DNA of 64,000 bases from Marinibaculum pumilum. Its GTDB lineage: Bacteria; Pseudomonadota; Alphaproteobacteria; Ferrovibrionales; Ferrovibrionaceae. A model generated the notes under the pieces. It saw only the letters and a list, made by a program, of their open reading frames with translations. It did no database searches and had not been told where the DNA came from. The stretch covers positions 204,794-268,793 of the forward strand of contig NZ_JBHRTR010000048.1 of NCBI RefSeq assembly GCF_042646425.1, read 5' to 3'. The position numbers and the translations under genes are program-made. This document shows positions 24,670 to 32,878 of this stretch, piece after piece (the first letter of the stretch is position 1; each line of letters opens with the position of its first letter).

Positions 24670-24720
24670 GCCGGCGGCCAGCCTTGCCGGGGCCCGCCAG
24701 TCCACCGGGCGTGCCGCCTG

Positions 24721-25515
24721 TCAGCCCTTGCGGACCGATGCCTCCCTTCCGGCAGCGCGCAGCGCGGCAACCGCCGGACTGCCGGGAGCGGTCAGCTCCG
24801 GCAGTGGCCCGATCAGGGTGATCGCCGCTTCCGCCTCGTCCTGCCAGTTGAGAACCGGCACGCTGGCGGCGTAGAGGCCGGGGATCAGCCGGCCATCGAC
24901 CTGCGCCATCCCGTCCCGGCGCACCCTATCGATCATCGCCAGCAGTTCGGCTCGGTCCGGCGCCGTGTCTTCTAGCGTTCCTTTCTCCAGGGCCAGCACC
25001 TCCGCCGTCAGCCGTTCCGGCAGCCAGGCCAGGAAGACATGGCCGGTGGCCGAGCGGGTCAGCGGCAGCACCGAGCCCAGGCCCAGGGTCGTGACCGCAT
25101 AGCGGGCGGCCCGTTCCCAGCGCACGATGACCGGGCCGGCATTGCTCCAGACCGCCAGCAGGGCCGTGGCGCCCGTCGCCTCCACCAGGGGTGGCATCAG
25201 GTCGGCCGCCCGGTTCACCAGCTGCAGCCGGCTGAGCGCTGCCAGCCCCAGTTCCATCGCCAGCGGACCCAGGTCGTACTGGCCGGACCGCCGGCGCTGC
25301 ACCGCCAGCCCGCCGGCGACCAGGCTGGCAAGATAGCGATGCGCCTTGCTCGGCGGCATGCCGGCGGCGGCGCTGAGTGCCGTCAGCGACAGCGGGCCGG
25401 GCGCGGCTGCCAGCGCCCGCAGCAGGGTCATGGCCTGGTCGACCGACTGGATGCCGCGGGTACGTGGCCGCGCCTCTTCCCCGTCATGGTCCGCCGCCGC
25501 GCCGGCGATTGACAT
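24721..25515 (-). CDS. IclR-family transcriptional regulator
   Basis: A 264-residue IclR regulator. The N-terminal winged helix (GIQSVDQAMTLLRALAAAPGPLSLTALSAAAGMPPSKAHRYL) lies near residues 20-62. The effector domain has GHVFLAWLP and a C-terminal DGRLIPGLYAASVPVLN. The ATG at 25515 is supported by a GGGG ribosome binding site; an upstream ATG at 25548 is possible. It is divergent from the aromatic hydroxylase/CoA-ligase pair with only about 85 bases between the starts, so it is the likely local regulator of that operon, with an aromatic acid or its CoA ester as effector. This last point is inference. Confidence 0.92.
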   Translation of the reverse strand: MSIAGAAADHDGEEARPRTRGIQSVDQAMTLLRALAAAPGPLSLTALSAAAGMPPSKAHRYLASLVAGGLAVQRRRSGQYDLGPLAMELGLAALSRLQLVNRAADLMPPLVEATGATALLAVWSNAGPVIVRWERAARYAVTTLGLGSVLPLTRSATGHVFLAWLPERLTAEVLALEKGTLEDTAPDRAELLAMIDRVRRDGMAQVDGRLIPGLYAASVPVLNWQDEAEAAITLIGPLPELTAPGSPAVAALRAAGREASVRKG

Positions 25516-25599
25516 GGTGTTTTCCCCATAGGTAAATCTTTTCCTCATTATGCAATAGACAATCCCGGCCGCGAAAGGCCCGGGGCGGGAGGAACGGCC

Positions 25600-26757
25600 A
25601 TGCGGCGCATCGCGATCCTCGGGGCGGGGCCGGCAGGCCTCTATGCCGGCTACCTGCTGAAGCGCGCCTTTCCCGACCTGGAGGTCGATATCCGGGAGCA
25701 GAACCCGGCCGATGCGACCTTCGGCTTCGGTGTCGTGTTCTCCGACCGCGCGCTGGAATTCCTGCGGGAGGACGATCCGGGCACCCATGCCAGCATCACC
25801 CCGCACATGGAGGTCTGGGACGACCTGACCGTCCATCACCGGGGCGAGGCGATCCGCATCGACGGCATCGGCTTCTCGGCCATCGGCCGCCTGCACCTGC
25901 TGCAGCTGCTGCAGGAGCGGGCGCGAAGCGTCGGCCTGCGACCGGTATTCGAGCGACCGGTGGAAAGCCTGGACGAACTGGGCGAGGCCGACCTGGTGAT
26001 CGGCGCCGACGGGGTGAACTCGCTGCTGCGGCGGCATTATGCCGACGGCTTCGGCGCGCAGGTGGAAGAGCTGCGCAACCGCTTCGTCTGGTACGGCACC
26101 GACAGGCCCTTCGACACCCTGAGCCAGACCTTCGTTGCGACCGAAGACGGCGCCTTCAACGCCCACCACTACCGCTACACCCCGCAGATGAGCACCTTCA
26201 TCGTGGAGACCACGCCGGAGGTCTGGGAACGGGCGGGCTTCGCCGCGATGGACGATGCGCAGACCCGCGCCTATTGCGAGGCGGCCTTCGCGGACTCCCT
26301 GCAGGGGGCGAAGCTGATCTCCAACCGGTCGATCTGGCGGCGCTTCCCGCAGGTCGGCAACGATCGCTGGTGGCTGCGGGACGGCGCCCGCCACGCGGTC
26401 CTGATCGGCGATGCGCTGCGCACGGCGCATTTCTCCATCGGTTCGGGCACCCGCCTGGCGCTGGAGGATGCGATTGCCCTGGTGCGCGCCCTTCGGGACG
26501 CCGATGGCGACCTGGCCGCCGGGCTGGCGGCGTTCGAGGCGGCGCGCCGGCCGGTGGTCGACAAGCTGGTGGCCGCCGCCCTGTCCAGCGCTCGCTGGTA
26601 CGAGGCGTTCGACCGGCACATGGCCTTGGCCCCCTGGGACTTCGCCTACAGCTATATCCGCCGGGCGGGCCGGGTCAGCGACGAGCGGTTGCGCCAGGTC
26701 GCGCCGCGCTTCATGGCCGGCTGCGAGGCGTCGCGCGATGCGGGAGCCGGGCGATGA
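25600..26757 (+). CDS. FAD-dependent aromatic CoA-thioester hydroxylase (salicylyl-CoA 5-hydroxylase / anthraniloyl-CoA monooxygenase N-half type)
   Basis: A 385-residue class A flavoprotein hydroxylase. The N-terminal FAD motif is ILGAGPAGLYAGYLLKRAFP, GADGVNSLLRR is at about 130-140, and the second FAD motif VLIGDALRTAHFSIGSGTRLALEDAIAL is near 267-294. The GSGTRLA wording is typical of the anthraniloyl-CoA monooxygenase N-terminal domain and of salicylyl-CoA 5-hydroxylase. The old-yellow-enzyme-like C-terminal half of anthraniloyl-CoA monooxygenase is absent, which favours salicylyl-CoA hydroxylation to gentisyl-CoA. It overlaps the CoA-ligase gene by ATGA. Divergent IclR gene upstream. 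Confidence 0.85.
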   Translation: MRRIAILGAGPAGLYAGYLLKRAFPDLEVDIREQNPADATFGFGVVFSDRALEFLREDDPGTHASITPHMEVWDDLTVHHRGEAIRIDGIGFSAIGRLHLLQLLQERARSVGLRPVFERPVESLDELGEADLVIGADGVNSLLRRHYADGFGAQVEELRNRFVWYGTDRPFDTLSQTFVATEDGAFNAHHYRYTPQMSTFIVETTPEVWERAGFAAMDDAQTRAYCEAAFADSLQGAKLISNRSIWRRFPQVGNDRWWLRDGARHAVLIGDALRTAHFSIGSGTRLALEDAIALVRALRDADGDLAAGLAAFEAARRPVVDKLVAAALSSARWYEAFDRHMALAPWDFAYSYIRRAGRVSDERLRQVAPRFMAGCEASRDAGAGR

Positions 26758-28379
26758 GCGGCGGGATGGAGCAGGGGCCGGGGCCGCTGCAGGACCTGGT
26801 GCCGGACGATGCGCCCGGCGCGCGGGAGATCGGCTTTTCGGTGCCGCAGCGCCACAACGCCGCGGCGATCCTGTTCGACAACCTGGCCGCCGGCCGCGGC
26901 GACAAGGTCGCGGTGCATGCCGACACGGGCACCGTGACCTATGCGGAACTCTGCGCACAGGCCTGCCGCATCGGCCATGCGCTGCTGGATGCCGGCCTGC
27001 GCCGCGGCGACCGGGTGCTGCTGTTCCTGGACGACACGGCAGCCTATCCGGCGGCCCTGTTCGGCGCGGTACGGGCGGGGCTTGTGCCGATGCTGGTGAA
27101 CACCCTCTCCACCCCGGACCTGCTGCGCTTCTACCTGGAGGATTCGGGCGCCCGCGCGGTGATCGCGGATGCGGCCTTCGCCGACCTTTTCACGGCGGAT
27201 CTGCTGGCGGCGACGGAGGTGCAACTGGCTGTCGCCGTGAACGGCGCAGCCCCCCAGGATTGCCCCCTGCGCGATGGCGACAGCTGGTTCGCCGGCTTTC
27301 CCGGCGACCTGCCGGCGGCCGATACCGACGCGGACGAGATGTGCTTCTGGATGTATTCCTCCGGCTCCACGGGGCGGCCGAAAGGGGTGGTGCATCTGCA
27401 GCACGACATGCCCTACATCGCCGCCAGCTATGCCCGGCACATCCTGCAGATCGGGGAAGGCGATATCTGTTTCTCGGTGCCGAAGATCTTCTTCGCCTAT
27501 GGCTTCGGCAATGCGCTGGTCTTTCCGTTCCATGTCGGCGCCGCCACTGTCCTGATGACCGGGCGGCCCACCCCGGCGCGGGTCTTCGACACCGTGCGCC
27601 GGCACCGGCCGACCCTGTTCTTCGGCCTGCCCACCCTCTACACCGCGCTGGCGCGGGCGCCGGAGGCGGCAGCCGCCGACCTCTCCAGCGTCCGGCTCTG
27701 CATCTCCGCGGCGGAGATCCTGTCGACGGAGATCTTCGAGGCCTGGCGCGCCCGCTTCGGTCACCGCATCGTCGAGGGGCTGGGATCCACCGAGGTGCTG
27801 CACATCTACCTTTCCAATACGCCCGATCAGCAGAAGCGCGGCGCGGCCGGCCGCCGGGTGCCGGGCTACGAGCTGAAGCTGACCGACCGCGACGGCCATC
27901 CGGTCGGCCCGGGGGAAGAGGGGATCCTCTGGGTGCGCGGCGATTCCGCCGCGCCCTGCTACTGGAACCGGCCGGACAAGACGGCGGAGACGATGCGCGA
28001 CGGCTGGATCTGGACCGGCGACCGCTTCGACGTCGACGCGGAGGGCTTCCACTATTTCCGCGGCCGCGCCGACGACCTGGTGAAGGTCTCCGGCCAGTGG
28101 GTCTATCCGCTGGAGATCGAGCTCTGCCTGGCCGATCATCCGCAGGTGCGCGAATGCGCGGTGCTGGCGGTGGAGATGGCGGACCGGCGCATGACCCTGC
28201 GTGCCTACGTGGTGCTGCTGGACGGCGCGGAAGGGCCGGAGCTGACGAAAAGCCTGCAGGACTTCGTCAAGCAGCGGCTGCTGCCCTTCAAGTATCCGCG
28301 GGAGGTGGTCTACCTGCCCGAACTGCCGAAGACCGGCACCGGCAAGATCGACCGGCAGGCGCTGAAGCTGCAGGGCTGA
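26754..28379 (+). CDS. Benzoate-CoA ligase family aryl-CoA ligase (salicylate or anthranilate type)
   Basis: A 541-residue ANL-superfamily ligase that adenylates an aryl acid and transfers it to CoA. The P-loop-like YSSGSTGRPKGVVH lies near residue 200, GLGSTEVLH follows in the acyl pocket, and YWNRPDKTAETMRDGWIWTGD leads to the hinge. The catalytic Lys is in KTGTGKIDRQ near the end. The subgroup resembles benzoate-CoA and 2-aminobenzoate-CoA ligases. The start overlaps the hydroxylase stop (ATGA), which implies coordinated production of the aryl-CoA and its hydroxylation. The substrate, salicylate, anthranilate or benzoate, is not settled by sequence. Confidence 0.88.
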   Translation: MSGGMEQGPGPLQDLVPDDAPGAREIGFSVPQRHNAAAILFDNLAAGRGDKVAVHADTGTVTYAELCAQACRIGHALLDAGLRRGDRVLLFLDDTAAYPAALFGAVRAGLVPMLVNTLSTPDLLRFYLEDSGARAVIADAAFADLFTADLLAATEVQLAVAVNGAAPQDCPLRDGDSWFAGFPGDLPAADTDADEMCFWMYSSGSTGRPKGVVHLQHDMPYIAASYARHILQIGEGDICFSVPKIFFAYGFGNALVFPFHVGAATVLMTGRPTPARVFDTVRRHRPTLFFGLPTLYTALARAPEAAAADLSSVRLCISAAEILSTEIFEAWRARFGHRIVEGLGSTEVLHIYLSNTPDQQKRGAAGRRVPGYELKLTDRDGHPVGPGEEGILWVRGDSAAPCYWNRPDKTAETMRDGWIWTGDRFDVDAEGFHYFRGRADDLVKVSGQWVYPLEIELCLADHPQVRECAVLAVEMADRRMTLRAYVVLLDGAEGPELTKSLQDFVKQRLLPFKYPREVVYLPELPKTGTGKIDRQALKLQG

Positions 28380-28469
28380 CCAGGAGCGCATGGCGGGCCG
28401 CGGGCCCTGGCGCGCCGCAGCCTTCCGGGACTCGCGCGCCGCCGCCCGCCGCACTACCCTTCGGTCCGG

Positions 28470-29024
28470 ATGCCAACAGCCCGGATGACAGGGGTGGATG
28501 CCAAGACGCTCGATCAGCTTCTGAATGACCCGGCGATACAGGACCTCCTGGAGGCGTCATCGCCCGACAAGTCGATGCTCGAGCGGATCGCCGATGTCCT
28601 GGACGACCCGAACCGCCCCGTCACGGCGGGCGAATTCCTCGGCCAGGGCCTTGGCCGGGTGCTCGGCCTGGCCGTGCGCGACCGGCAGGATTTCGACTGC
28701 CCGCTCGATCCCGCCCCCTGCACCGTCGCGGCCATGATGGCGGCGCTGGAGCAGGAGGTCGAGATCGATGCTGTGCGGTCCGACGGGAACGGCCATCTCA
28801 TCCGGGGCAGGATGCCGGGAGGCTGGGCCTTCCTGAACGGCCACCTGATCGTGGAGATCCGCAGCGCCGACCATGGCTCGACGATTGCCGCCATGACGGA
28901 GATCAGGAACCAGAGACTCGCATGGGGTGCCGGCAAGCGCCGGCTCAGGCGCTTTCAGGCTGCGTTCGAGACGGCCTCGGCGAAGGTCGATACGGCGGTC
29001 CGGTGGCCCGGCCGGTCTTTGTGA
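28470..29024 (+). CDS. Hypothetical protein, no recognised domain
   Basis: A 184-residue protein with normal coding composition, from ATG 28470; ATG 28485 is an alternative. I do not recognise it. Residues 13-55 are helical and acidic (LDQLLNDPAIQDLLEASSPDKS), the centre contains a Cys pair in FDCPLDPAPC, and an HLIRGRMPGGWAFLNGHLIVEI stretch near 112-133 looks like a small beta fold. The last 25 residues are Arg-rich. No signal peptide or membrane segment. It stands alone, 90 bases after the ligase gene and 90 before the first AraC gene. Confidence 0.6.
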   Translation: MPTARMTGVDAKTLDQLLNDPAIQDLLEASSPDKSMLERIADVLDDPNRPVTAGEFLGQGLGRVLGLAVRDRQDFDCPLDPAPCTVAAMMAALEQEVEIDAVRSDGNGHLIRGRMPGGWAFLNGHLIVEIRSADHGSTIAAMTEIRNQRLAWGAGKRRLRRFQAAFETASAKVDTAVRWPGRSL

Positions 29025-29114
29025 CAGGCGGCGGCAGCGATAGACTGGGCGCCGTTCCCCAATTCCCGTTCCCCGGTTGCCGCGTTCTGAGGCGACGGAA
29101 GCGCGAGGGCGACC

Positions 29115-30125
29115 TTGGCAGAGCTGGCACCACGCTGGGAGAATGAAGCCGCGGCGGACCGCTTCCCGGCCATGAGCTTCGACATCCACGACGTCGCGCC
29201 GGCGCAGCGCTGCGACGCGCTGGTCGAAGCCATCGACCGTGCCTATTACCCCTGCGAGACCCGCTTCCTGAGCGATCTGCACCGCGGCCGCATGCGCTGT
29301 GTTGAGGTCGGCCCGGTGCGGATGGGCTATGGCGATGTCGACCCGATGCGGGTGGACCGCAGCCCGGCGATGCTGCGGCGGGCCGCGGGCGACTATGTCT
29401 TCCTGCCGCTGCCGCTGCGCGAGGGGATCCGCCTGACCCAACGGGGCCGCAGCGCCTGGGTCGGCCCGGACAGCTTCGCCTGCATCGCCACGGCGGAGGT
29501 CTACAGCTACGAGCAGCCGCGGCCGCTGGAGCTCTATACCCTGCGGATCGCGGCGGCGGCGGTGCGCGACCGGATCCGCAACCTCGAGGACATGACCGTG
29601 CGGCCGCTCTCCGCCCGCAGCGGGGCAGGGGCGCTGTTCCTGGACTATGCCCTGGCGTTCTGCCGCAATGCGCGCAGCTTCGACCGGGCGACGGGCAGCC
29701 TGTCGGTGAACCATCTGCTGGACCTGCTGGCGCTGTCGCTGCAGGAGGTCGGGCCCGCGCCCGACGCCTCGGAGGCCGCGATGCGCGAGGCGCATCGCCA
29801 GCGGATCCGCCGCTACCTCGACAGCCGGCTGGGCGATCCGGGCCTGGGGACGGAAAGCATCGCCGGCGCCTTCGGCCTCTCGGAGCGCTACCTGCAGAAG
29901 CTGTTCGCCGAAAGCGGCGAGACCCTGTCCCGCCTGATCCGCGACCGCCGCATCGCCGAGGCGCAGCGCCTGCTGAGCGCACCCGGGGCGCGCAGCCTTG
30001 CCATCGCGACCATCGCCTACCGCACCGGCTATGCCGACCCGGCCTATTTCAGCCGCGTCTTCCGGGAAGCGACGGGATTGTCGCCGCGGGAGTACCGGGC
30101 GCAGGCGGCGGAACGGCGGGGCTGA
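29115..30125 (+). CDS. AraC-family regulator, paralogue 1 of 3
   Basis: A 336-residue regulator. The N-terminal half is an AraC-type sensor domain containing VEAIDRAYYPCETRF, KLxQRGR-like LTQRGRSAWVG and VYSYEQP. The C-terminal AraC DNA-binding domain (about 225-325) has two helix-turn-helices, SIAGAFGLSERYLQKLFAES and AIATIAYRTGYADPAYFSRVFRE. The frame opens at TTG 29115; ATG 29172 is an alternative. It belongs with the genes at 31774 and 32879, which share the same architecture and many identical stretches. Its target is unknown; the hydantoinase cluster downstream or the serine hydrolase gene are candidates. Confidence 0.9.
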   Translation: MAELAPRWENEAAADRFPAMSFDIHDVAPAQRCDALVEAIDRAYYPCETRFLSDLHRGRMRCVEVGPVRMGYGDVDPMRVDRSPAMLRRAAGDYVFLPLPLREGIRLTQRGRSAWVGPDSFACIATAEVYSYEQPRPLELYTLRIAAAAVRDRIRNLEDMTVRPLSARSGAGALFLDYALAFCRNARSFDRATGSLSVNHLLDLLALSLQEVGPAPDASEAAMREAHRQRIRRYLDSRLGDPGLGTESIAGAFGLSERYLQKLFAESGETLSRLIRDRRIAEAQRLLSAPGARSLAIATIAYRTGYADPAYFSRVFREATGLSPREYRAQAAERRG

Positions 30126-30153
30126 CCGGGGCGCGACGCGCCACCAATGCTCG

Positions 30154-30235
30154 GGTCGTTCCAGGGCCTGACCCTGGAACCCATTCCGCCGACGGCGAGC
30201 CGTAGCTCGGTGTGCGGAATGGGTCCTCGCCTCAG
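30154..30235. repeat. Intergenic three-hairpin repeat unit (copy A, third arm decayed)
   Basis: Hairpin 1 GTTCCAGGG CCTGA CCCTGGAAC (30158-30180), then CCCATTCCGC (30180-30189) pairing with GCGGAATGGG (30214-30223), then a degenerate third arm. Same order as the copies at 54860 and 57914. The rest of the 30126-30469 intergenic region holds copy B and no gene. Confidence 0.75.
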
Positions 30236-30297
30236 GGGCTATGGCATTCACACAACTCACCAGCAGACTCAAATCGGCGCCGCGGTCCATCCCAGAT

Positions 30298-30399
30298 GCC
30301 GTCGCTCTCGGGCTTGACCCGAGAGGCGCGACGGGACAGAGACGCTGCGCAGCCTCGCCGTCCTGCCACGATCCTCGGGTCAAGCCCGAGGACGACGGC
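30298..30399. repeat. Large inverted repeat of two CTCGGGCTTGACCCGAG palindromes (copy B)
   Basis: GCCGTCG-CTCTCGGGCTTGACCCGAG (from 30298) is mirrored by CCTCGGGTCAAGCCCGAGG-ACGACGGC (to 30399), giving arms of about 26 bases around a roughly 50-base centre. The arms match the first hairpin of the other intergenic units but in head-to-head arrangement. Confidence 0.75.
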
Positions 30400-30469
30400 G
30401 GCGGGGAGCCGCGGCGAGAAGATGTGTGAATGCCGTAGCCTCGAGGGCGAGGATGACACCGCCCGGACC

Positions 30470-31606
30470 TCATCGCCAGAACTGCGCGATCGCCGCGTCC
30501 GACAGGCGCTGGAAGCGCTCGCAGCTGTTCGCTTCCTCCATCACGCCGGTGGTCAGGCAGACGAAGGTCATGTCGCGCGCGGGATCGACCCAGAACAGGG
30601 TGCTGCCTGCCCCCAGGCCGCCGAACGTGCCCGGACTGGCCAGGTGCCCGAAATAGGTCGGGATCATGCCCTGGCCGCGCAGGAAGAAGCCCAGCCCCAG
30701 ATTGGCGGGAAAGATCGGCCAGCCCTTCAGGCTGCGGGCATAGTGCCAGAGGTCGTTGGGCAGATCCCCGGTATGGTTGGCGGTGGCGAAGGCCAGCATC
30801 GCCGGCGACAGGATCCGGCTGGCGGGGTCGCCGTCCAGGCAGCCGCCGCCGCGCAGCGCCTCGGCGAAGCGGAAGACGTCGCCGGCGCTGGCCATGATGC
30901 CGCCGGCCGGGATCTCCCAGTCGTTTTCCGGATCCAGCAGCGCCTCGCCATAGGTGACCAGCCCGTCCAGGTCGAACAGGCCGGGGCTGTCATCGGCCTT
31001 GCGCATCGTCACGGCGCGCGGCACCAGGTCGGCGCGCATGCCCAGCGTCGTGTCCGCCAGGCCAAGCGGGCGGAAGATCCCCTCCGCCATGATCTCGCGG
31101 AATCGGCGCGTGCCGCCGTCCAGGCGGCGCACCACCTCCGCTGCCACGGCATGGGCCATCATCGGCGCATAGGAGACCGCCGTGCCAGGCACGCTGACCG
31201 GCGGGCTGTCGCAGACCGCGGCGACGACCTTTTCCAGGTCGCCCAGGTGGGCAAAGTCGACCGCCGGGAAGCCGGGCCCGACGCCCGCCATGTGGCAGAG
31301 GAGCTGGCCGATCGTGGCATTCTGCTTGCCGCGCGCGCCGAAGGCCGGCACCACGTCGGCGACCGGCTGGTTCAGCCGGCAGCGGCCGCGCTCCACCATC
31401 TGCAGCACGGTGACGGCGGTGTAGCTCTTGGCGATCGAGAACAGCGGAAAGACGGAGTCCCCGGCCAGGGGGCGGCCGGCCCGCCGGTCGGCGAAGCCCT
31501 GCGCGGCGCGGTACAGGACATTGCCCCCCTGCGCCACGATGGTGACGGCGCCGTCATAGGTGCCGGCGGCGATGTCCGCCTCGATCGCGTCCTGCAGCAG
31601 ATTCAT
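30470..31606 (-). CDS. Beta-lactamase-fold serine hydrolase (class C / EstB / NylB-like superfamily)
   Basis: A 378-residue enzyme of the penicillin-binding-protein-like hydrolase superfamily. The nucleophile motif SxxK is Ser57-Ile-Ala-Lys60 (PLFSIAKSYTAV), the Tyr motif is probably Tyr146 in VSYAPMMAH, and the third motif region reads SPGTFGGLGAGSTLFW, without a clear KTG. That set is typical of esterases, D-aminopeptidases and amide hydrolases rather than true beta-lactamases. No signal peptide from the ATG at 31606; the longer upstream frame has poor coding character. It lies on the minus strand between two AraC paralogues and is divergent from the second. The substrate is unknown. Confidence 0.87.
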   Translation of the reverse strand: MNLLQDAIEADIAAGTYDGAVTIVAQGGNVLYRAAQGFADRRAGRPLAGDSVFPLFSIAKSYTAVTVLQMVERGRCRLNQPVADVVPAFGARGKQNATIGQLLCHMAGVGPGFPAVDFAHLGDLEKVVAAVCDSPPVSVPGTAVSYAPMMAHAVAAEVVRRLDGGTRRFREIMAEGIFRPLGLADTTLGMRADLVPRAVTMRKADDSPGLFDLDGLVTYGEALLDPENDWEIPAGGIMASAGDVFRFAEALRGGGCLDGDPASRILSPAMLAFATANHTGDLPNDLWHYARSLKGWPIFPANLGLGFFLRGQGMIPTYFGHLASPGTFGGLGAGSTLFWVDPARDMTFVCLTTGVMEEANSCERFQRLSDAAIAQFWR

Positions 31607-31773
31607 CGCTTGCCCCCCAGCCCCTGTCGACGCGGCCGACCATAGATCCGGAACGCCGCCCGGCAAGTGGCAATGTTGCATCCCGGGGGATGCAGCTTGG
31701 TCTGTGACAAACGCGTTGCGGACGTCTACACTGCGCGCCCAAAGGGGGAGCGCGGACCAACTCTGAGGCTGCC

Positions 31774-32868
31774 TTGGGAGACTTGCTGCAACCTTTGGCT
31801 GAGTCATCGGATGTCGCGGAGGCCGAAATGTTTCCGGCCCTGCGTTTCGACATCGCGGACCTGCCGGAACATCGTCGGCTCGACGGCCTGATCAGCGCCA
31901 TCGACGAATGCTTCTACCCCTGCGAGACCCTGATGTCGTCGCGGGTGCTGACCGACGACCGGCTGACGGTGGTCGATGTCGGGCCGATCCGGGCCGGCCG
32001 GGTGCGCGCGGACCCTATGGTGGTGCACCGCACGCCGCGCCTGATCCGCCGGCGGGTGGGCGACTACCTGTTCGTGCCGGTGCCGCTGCAGCACAAGGTG
32101 CATCTGCGGCAGCGCGGCCGCGAGGCGGAGATCGACGGCAGCTGCTTCGGCTTCACCGCGACGGCGGAGAGCTATTCCTACGAGCAGCCCGAGAAGTTCG
32201 AGATGATCACCCTGCGCATCGACGCCGACCAGGTGCGCAGCCGGGTGCCGCATGTCGAGGACCTGACCGCCACCGGCTTCCCGGCGCTGGGCGGCGCCGG
32301 CGCCATGTTCCTCGATTATGCGCGGTCGTTCTGCATCAACGCCGAGCGGCTGGACCGGCCCACGGGCATGTTCGCGGTGCGGCACCTGCTGGACCTGTTC
32401 GCGCTGGCCGTGACCTCTGGCGACCATGTGCCGGGTCCGGCGGAGAGCGCGGTGCGCGAGGCGCATCGCCAGCGGATCCTGCGCCATGTCGAGGCGCACC
32501 TTGCCGACCCGTCGCTCAGCACCCAGTCGGTCGCGCAGGACCTGCGGCTGTCGGACCGCTACATCCAGAAGCTGCTGTCGGAACGGGAGCAGACCCTGTC
32601 CGGGCTGATCCGCGACCGCCGTGTGTCGGAAGCACGCCGTCTGCTGGTGGACCCGACCAACCGCGGCCGCTCGATCAGCACCATCGCCTTCCAGGTCGGC
32701 TATGCCGATCCGGCCTATTTCAGCCGCGTCTTCCGGGAGGCGGTCGGCCTCTCCCCGCGCGACTATCGCAACCGGGAGCGGGTGCGTCCCGACGGCGACG
32801 CGGCCGGGCGTCAGGCGGGACGGCGCAGCGGCCTGCCTGCTTTGCCGCCGCCCGGCGGGGAAGACTGA
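31774..32868 (+). CDS. AraC-family regulator, paralogue 2 of 3
   Basis: A 364-residue regulator from TTG 31774; ATG 31828 is an alternative giving 346 residues. The sensor half contains FDIADLPEHRRLDGLISAID, CFYPCETLMSS, KVHLRQRGREAEIDG and SYSYEQP. The AraC domain carries SVAQDLRLSDRYIQKLLSE and TIAFQVGYADPAYFSRVFRE. A Gly/Pro/Arg-rich tail of about 30 residues follows. It is divergent from the serine hydrolase gene, so it may regulate that enzyme, and it ends 10 bases before the third paralogue, suggesting co-transcription of the two regulators. Confidence 0.9.
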   Translation: MGDLLQPLAESSDVAEAEMFPALRFDIADLPEHRRLDGLISAIDECFYPCETLMSSRVLTDDRLTVVDVGPIRAGRVRADPMVVHRTPRLIRRRVGDYLFVPVPLQHKVHLRQRGREAEIDGSCFGFTATAESYSYEQPEKFEMITLRIDADQVRSRVPHVEDLTATGFPALGGAGAMFLDYARSFCINAERLDRPTGMFAVRHLLDLFALAVTSGDHVPGPAESAVREAHRQRILRHVEAHLADPSLSTQSVAQDLRLSDRYIQKLLSEREQTLSGLIRDRRVSEARRLLVDPTNRGRSISTIAFQVGYADPAYFSRVFREAVGLSPRDYRNRERVRPDGDAAGRQAGRRSGLPALPPPGGED

Positions 32869-32878
32869 GGGCCAGACG

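Noticed and set aside
24721..26958. 745-residue minus-strand version of the IclR regulator
   Set aside because: The extra 480 residues are antisense to the hydroxylase gene; the family N terminus begins near 25515.
30298..30399. Inverted repeat considered as the two ends of an insertion sequence
   Set aside because: Only about 50 bases lie between the arms and no transposase frame is present; the arms match the first hairpin of the intergenic repeat family.
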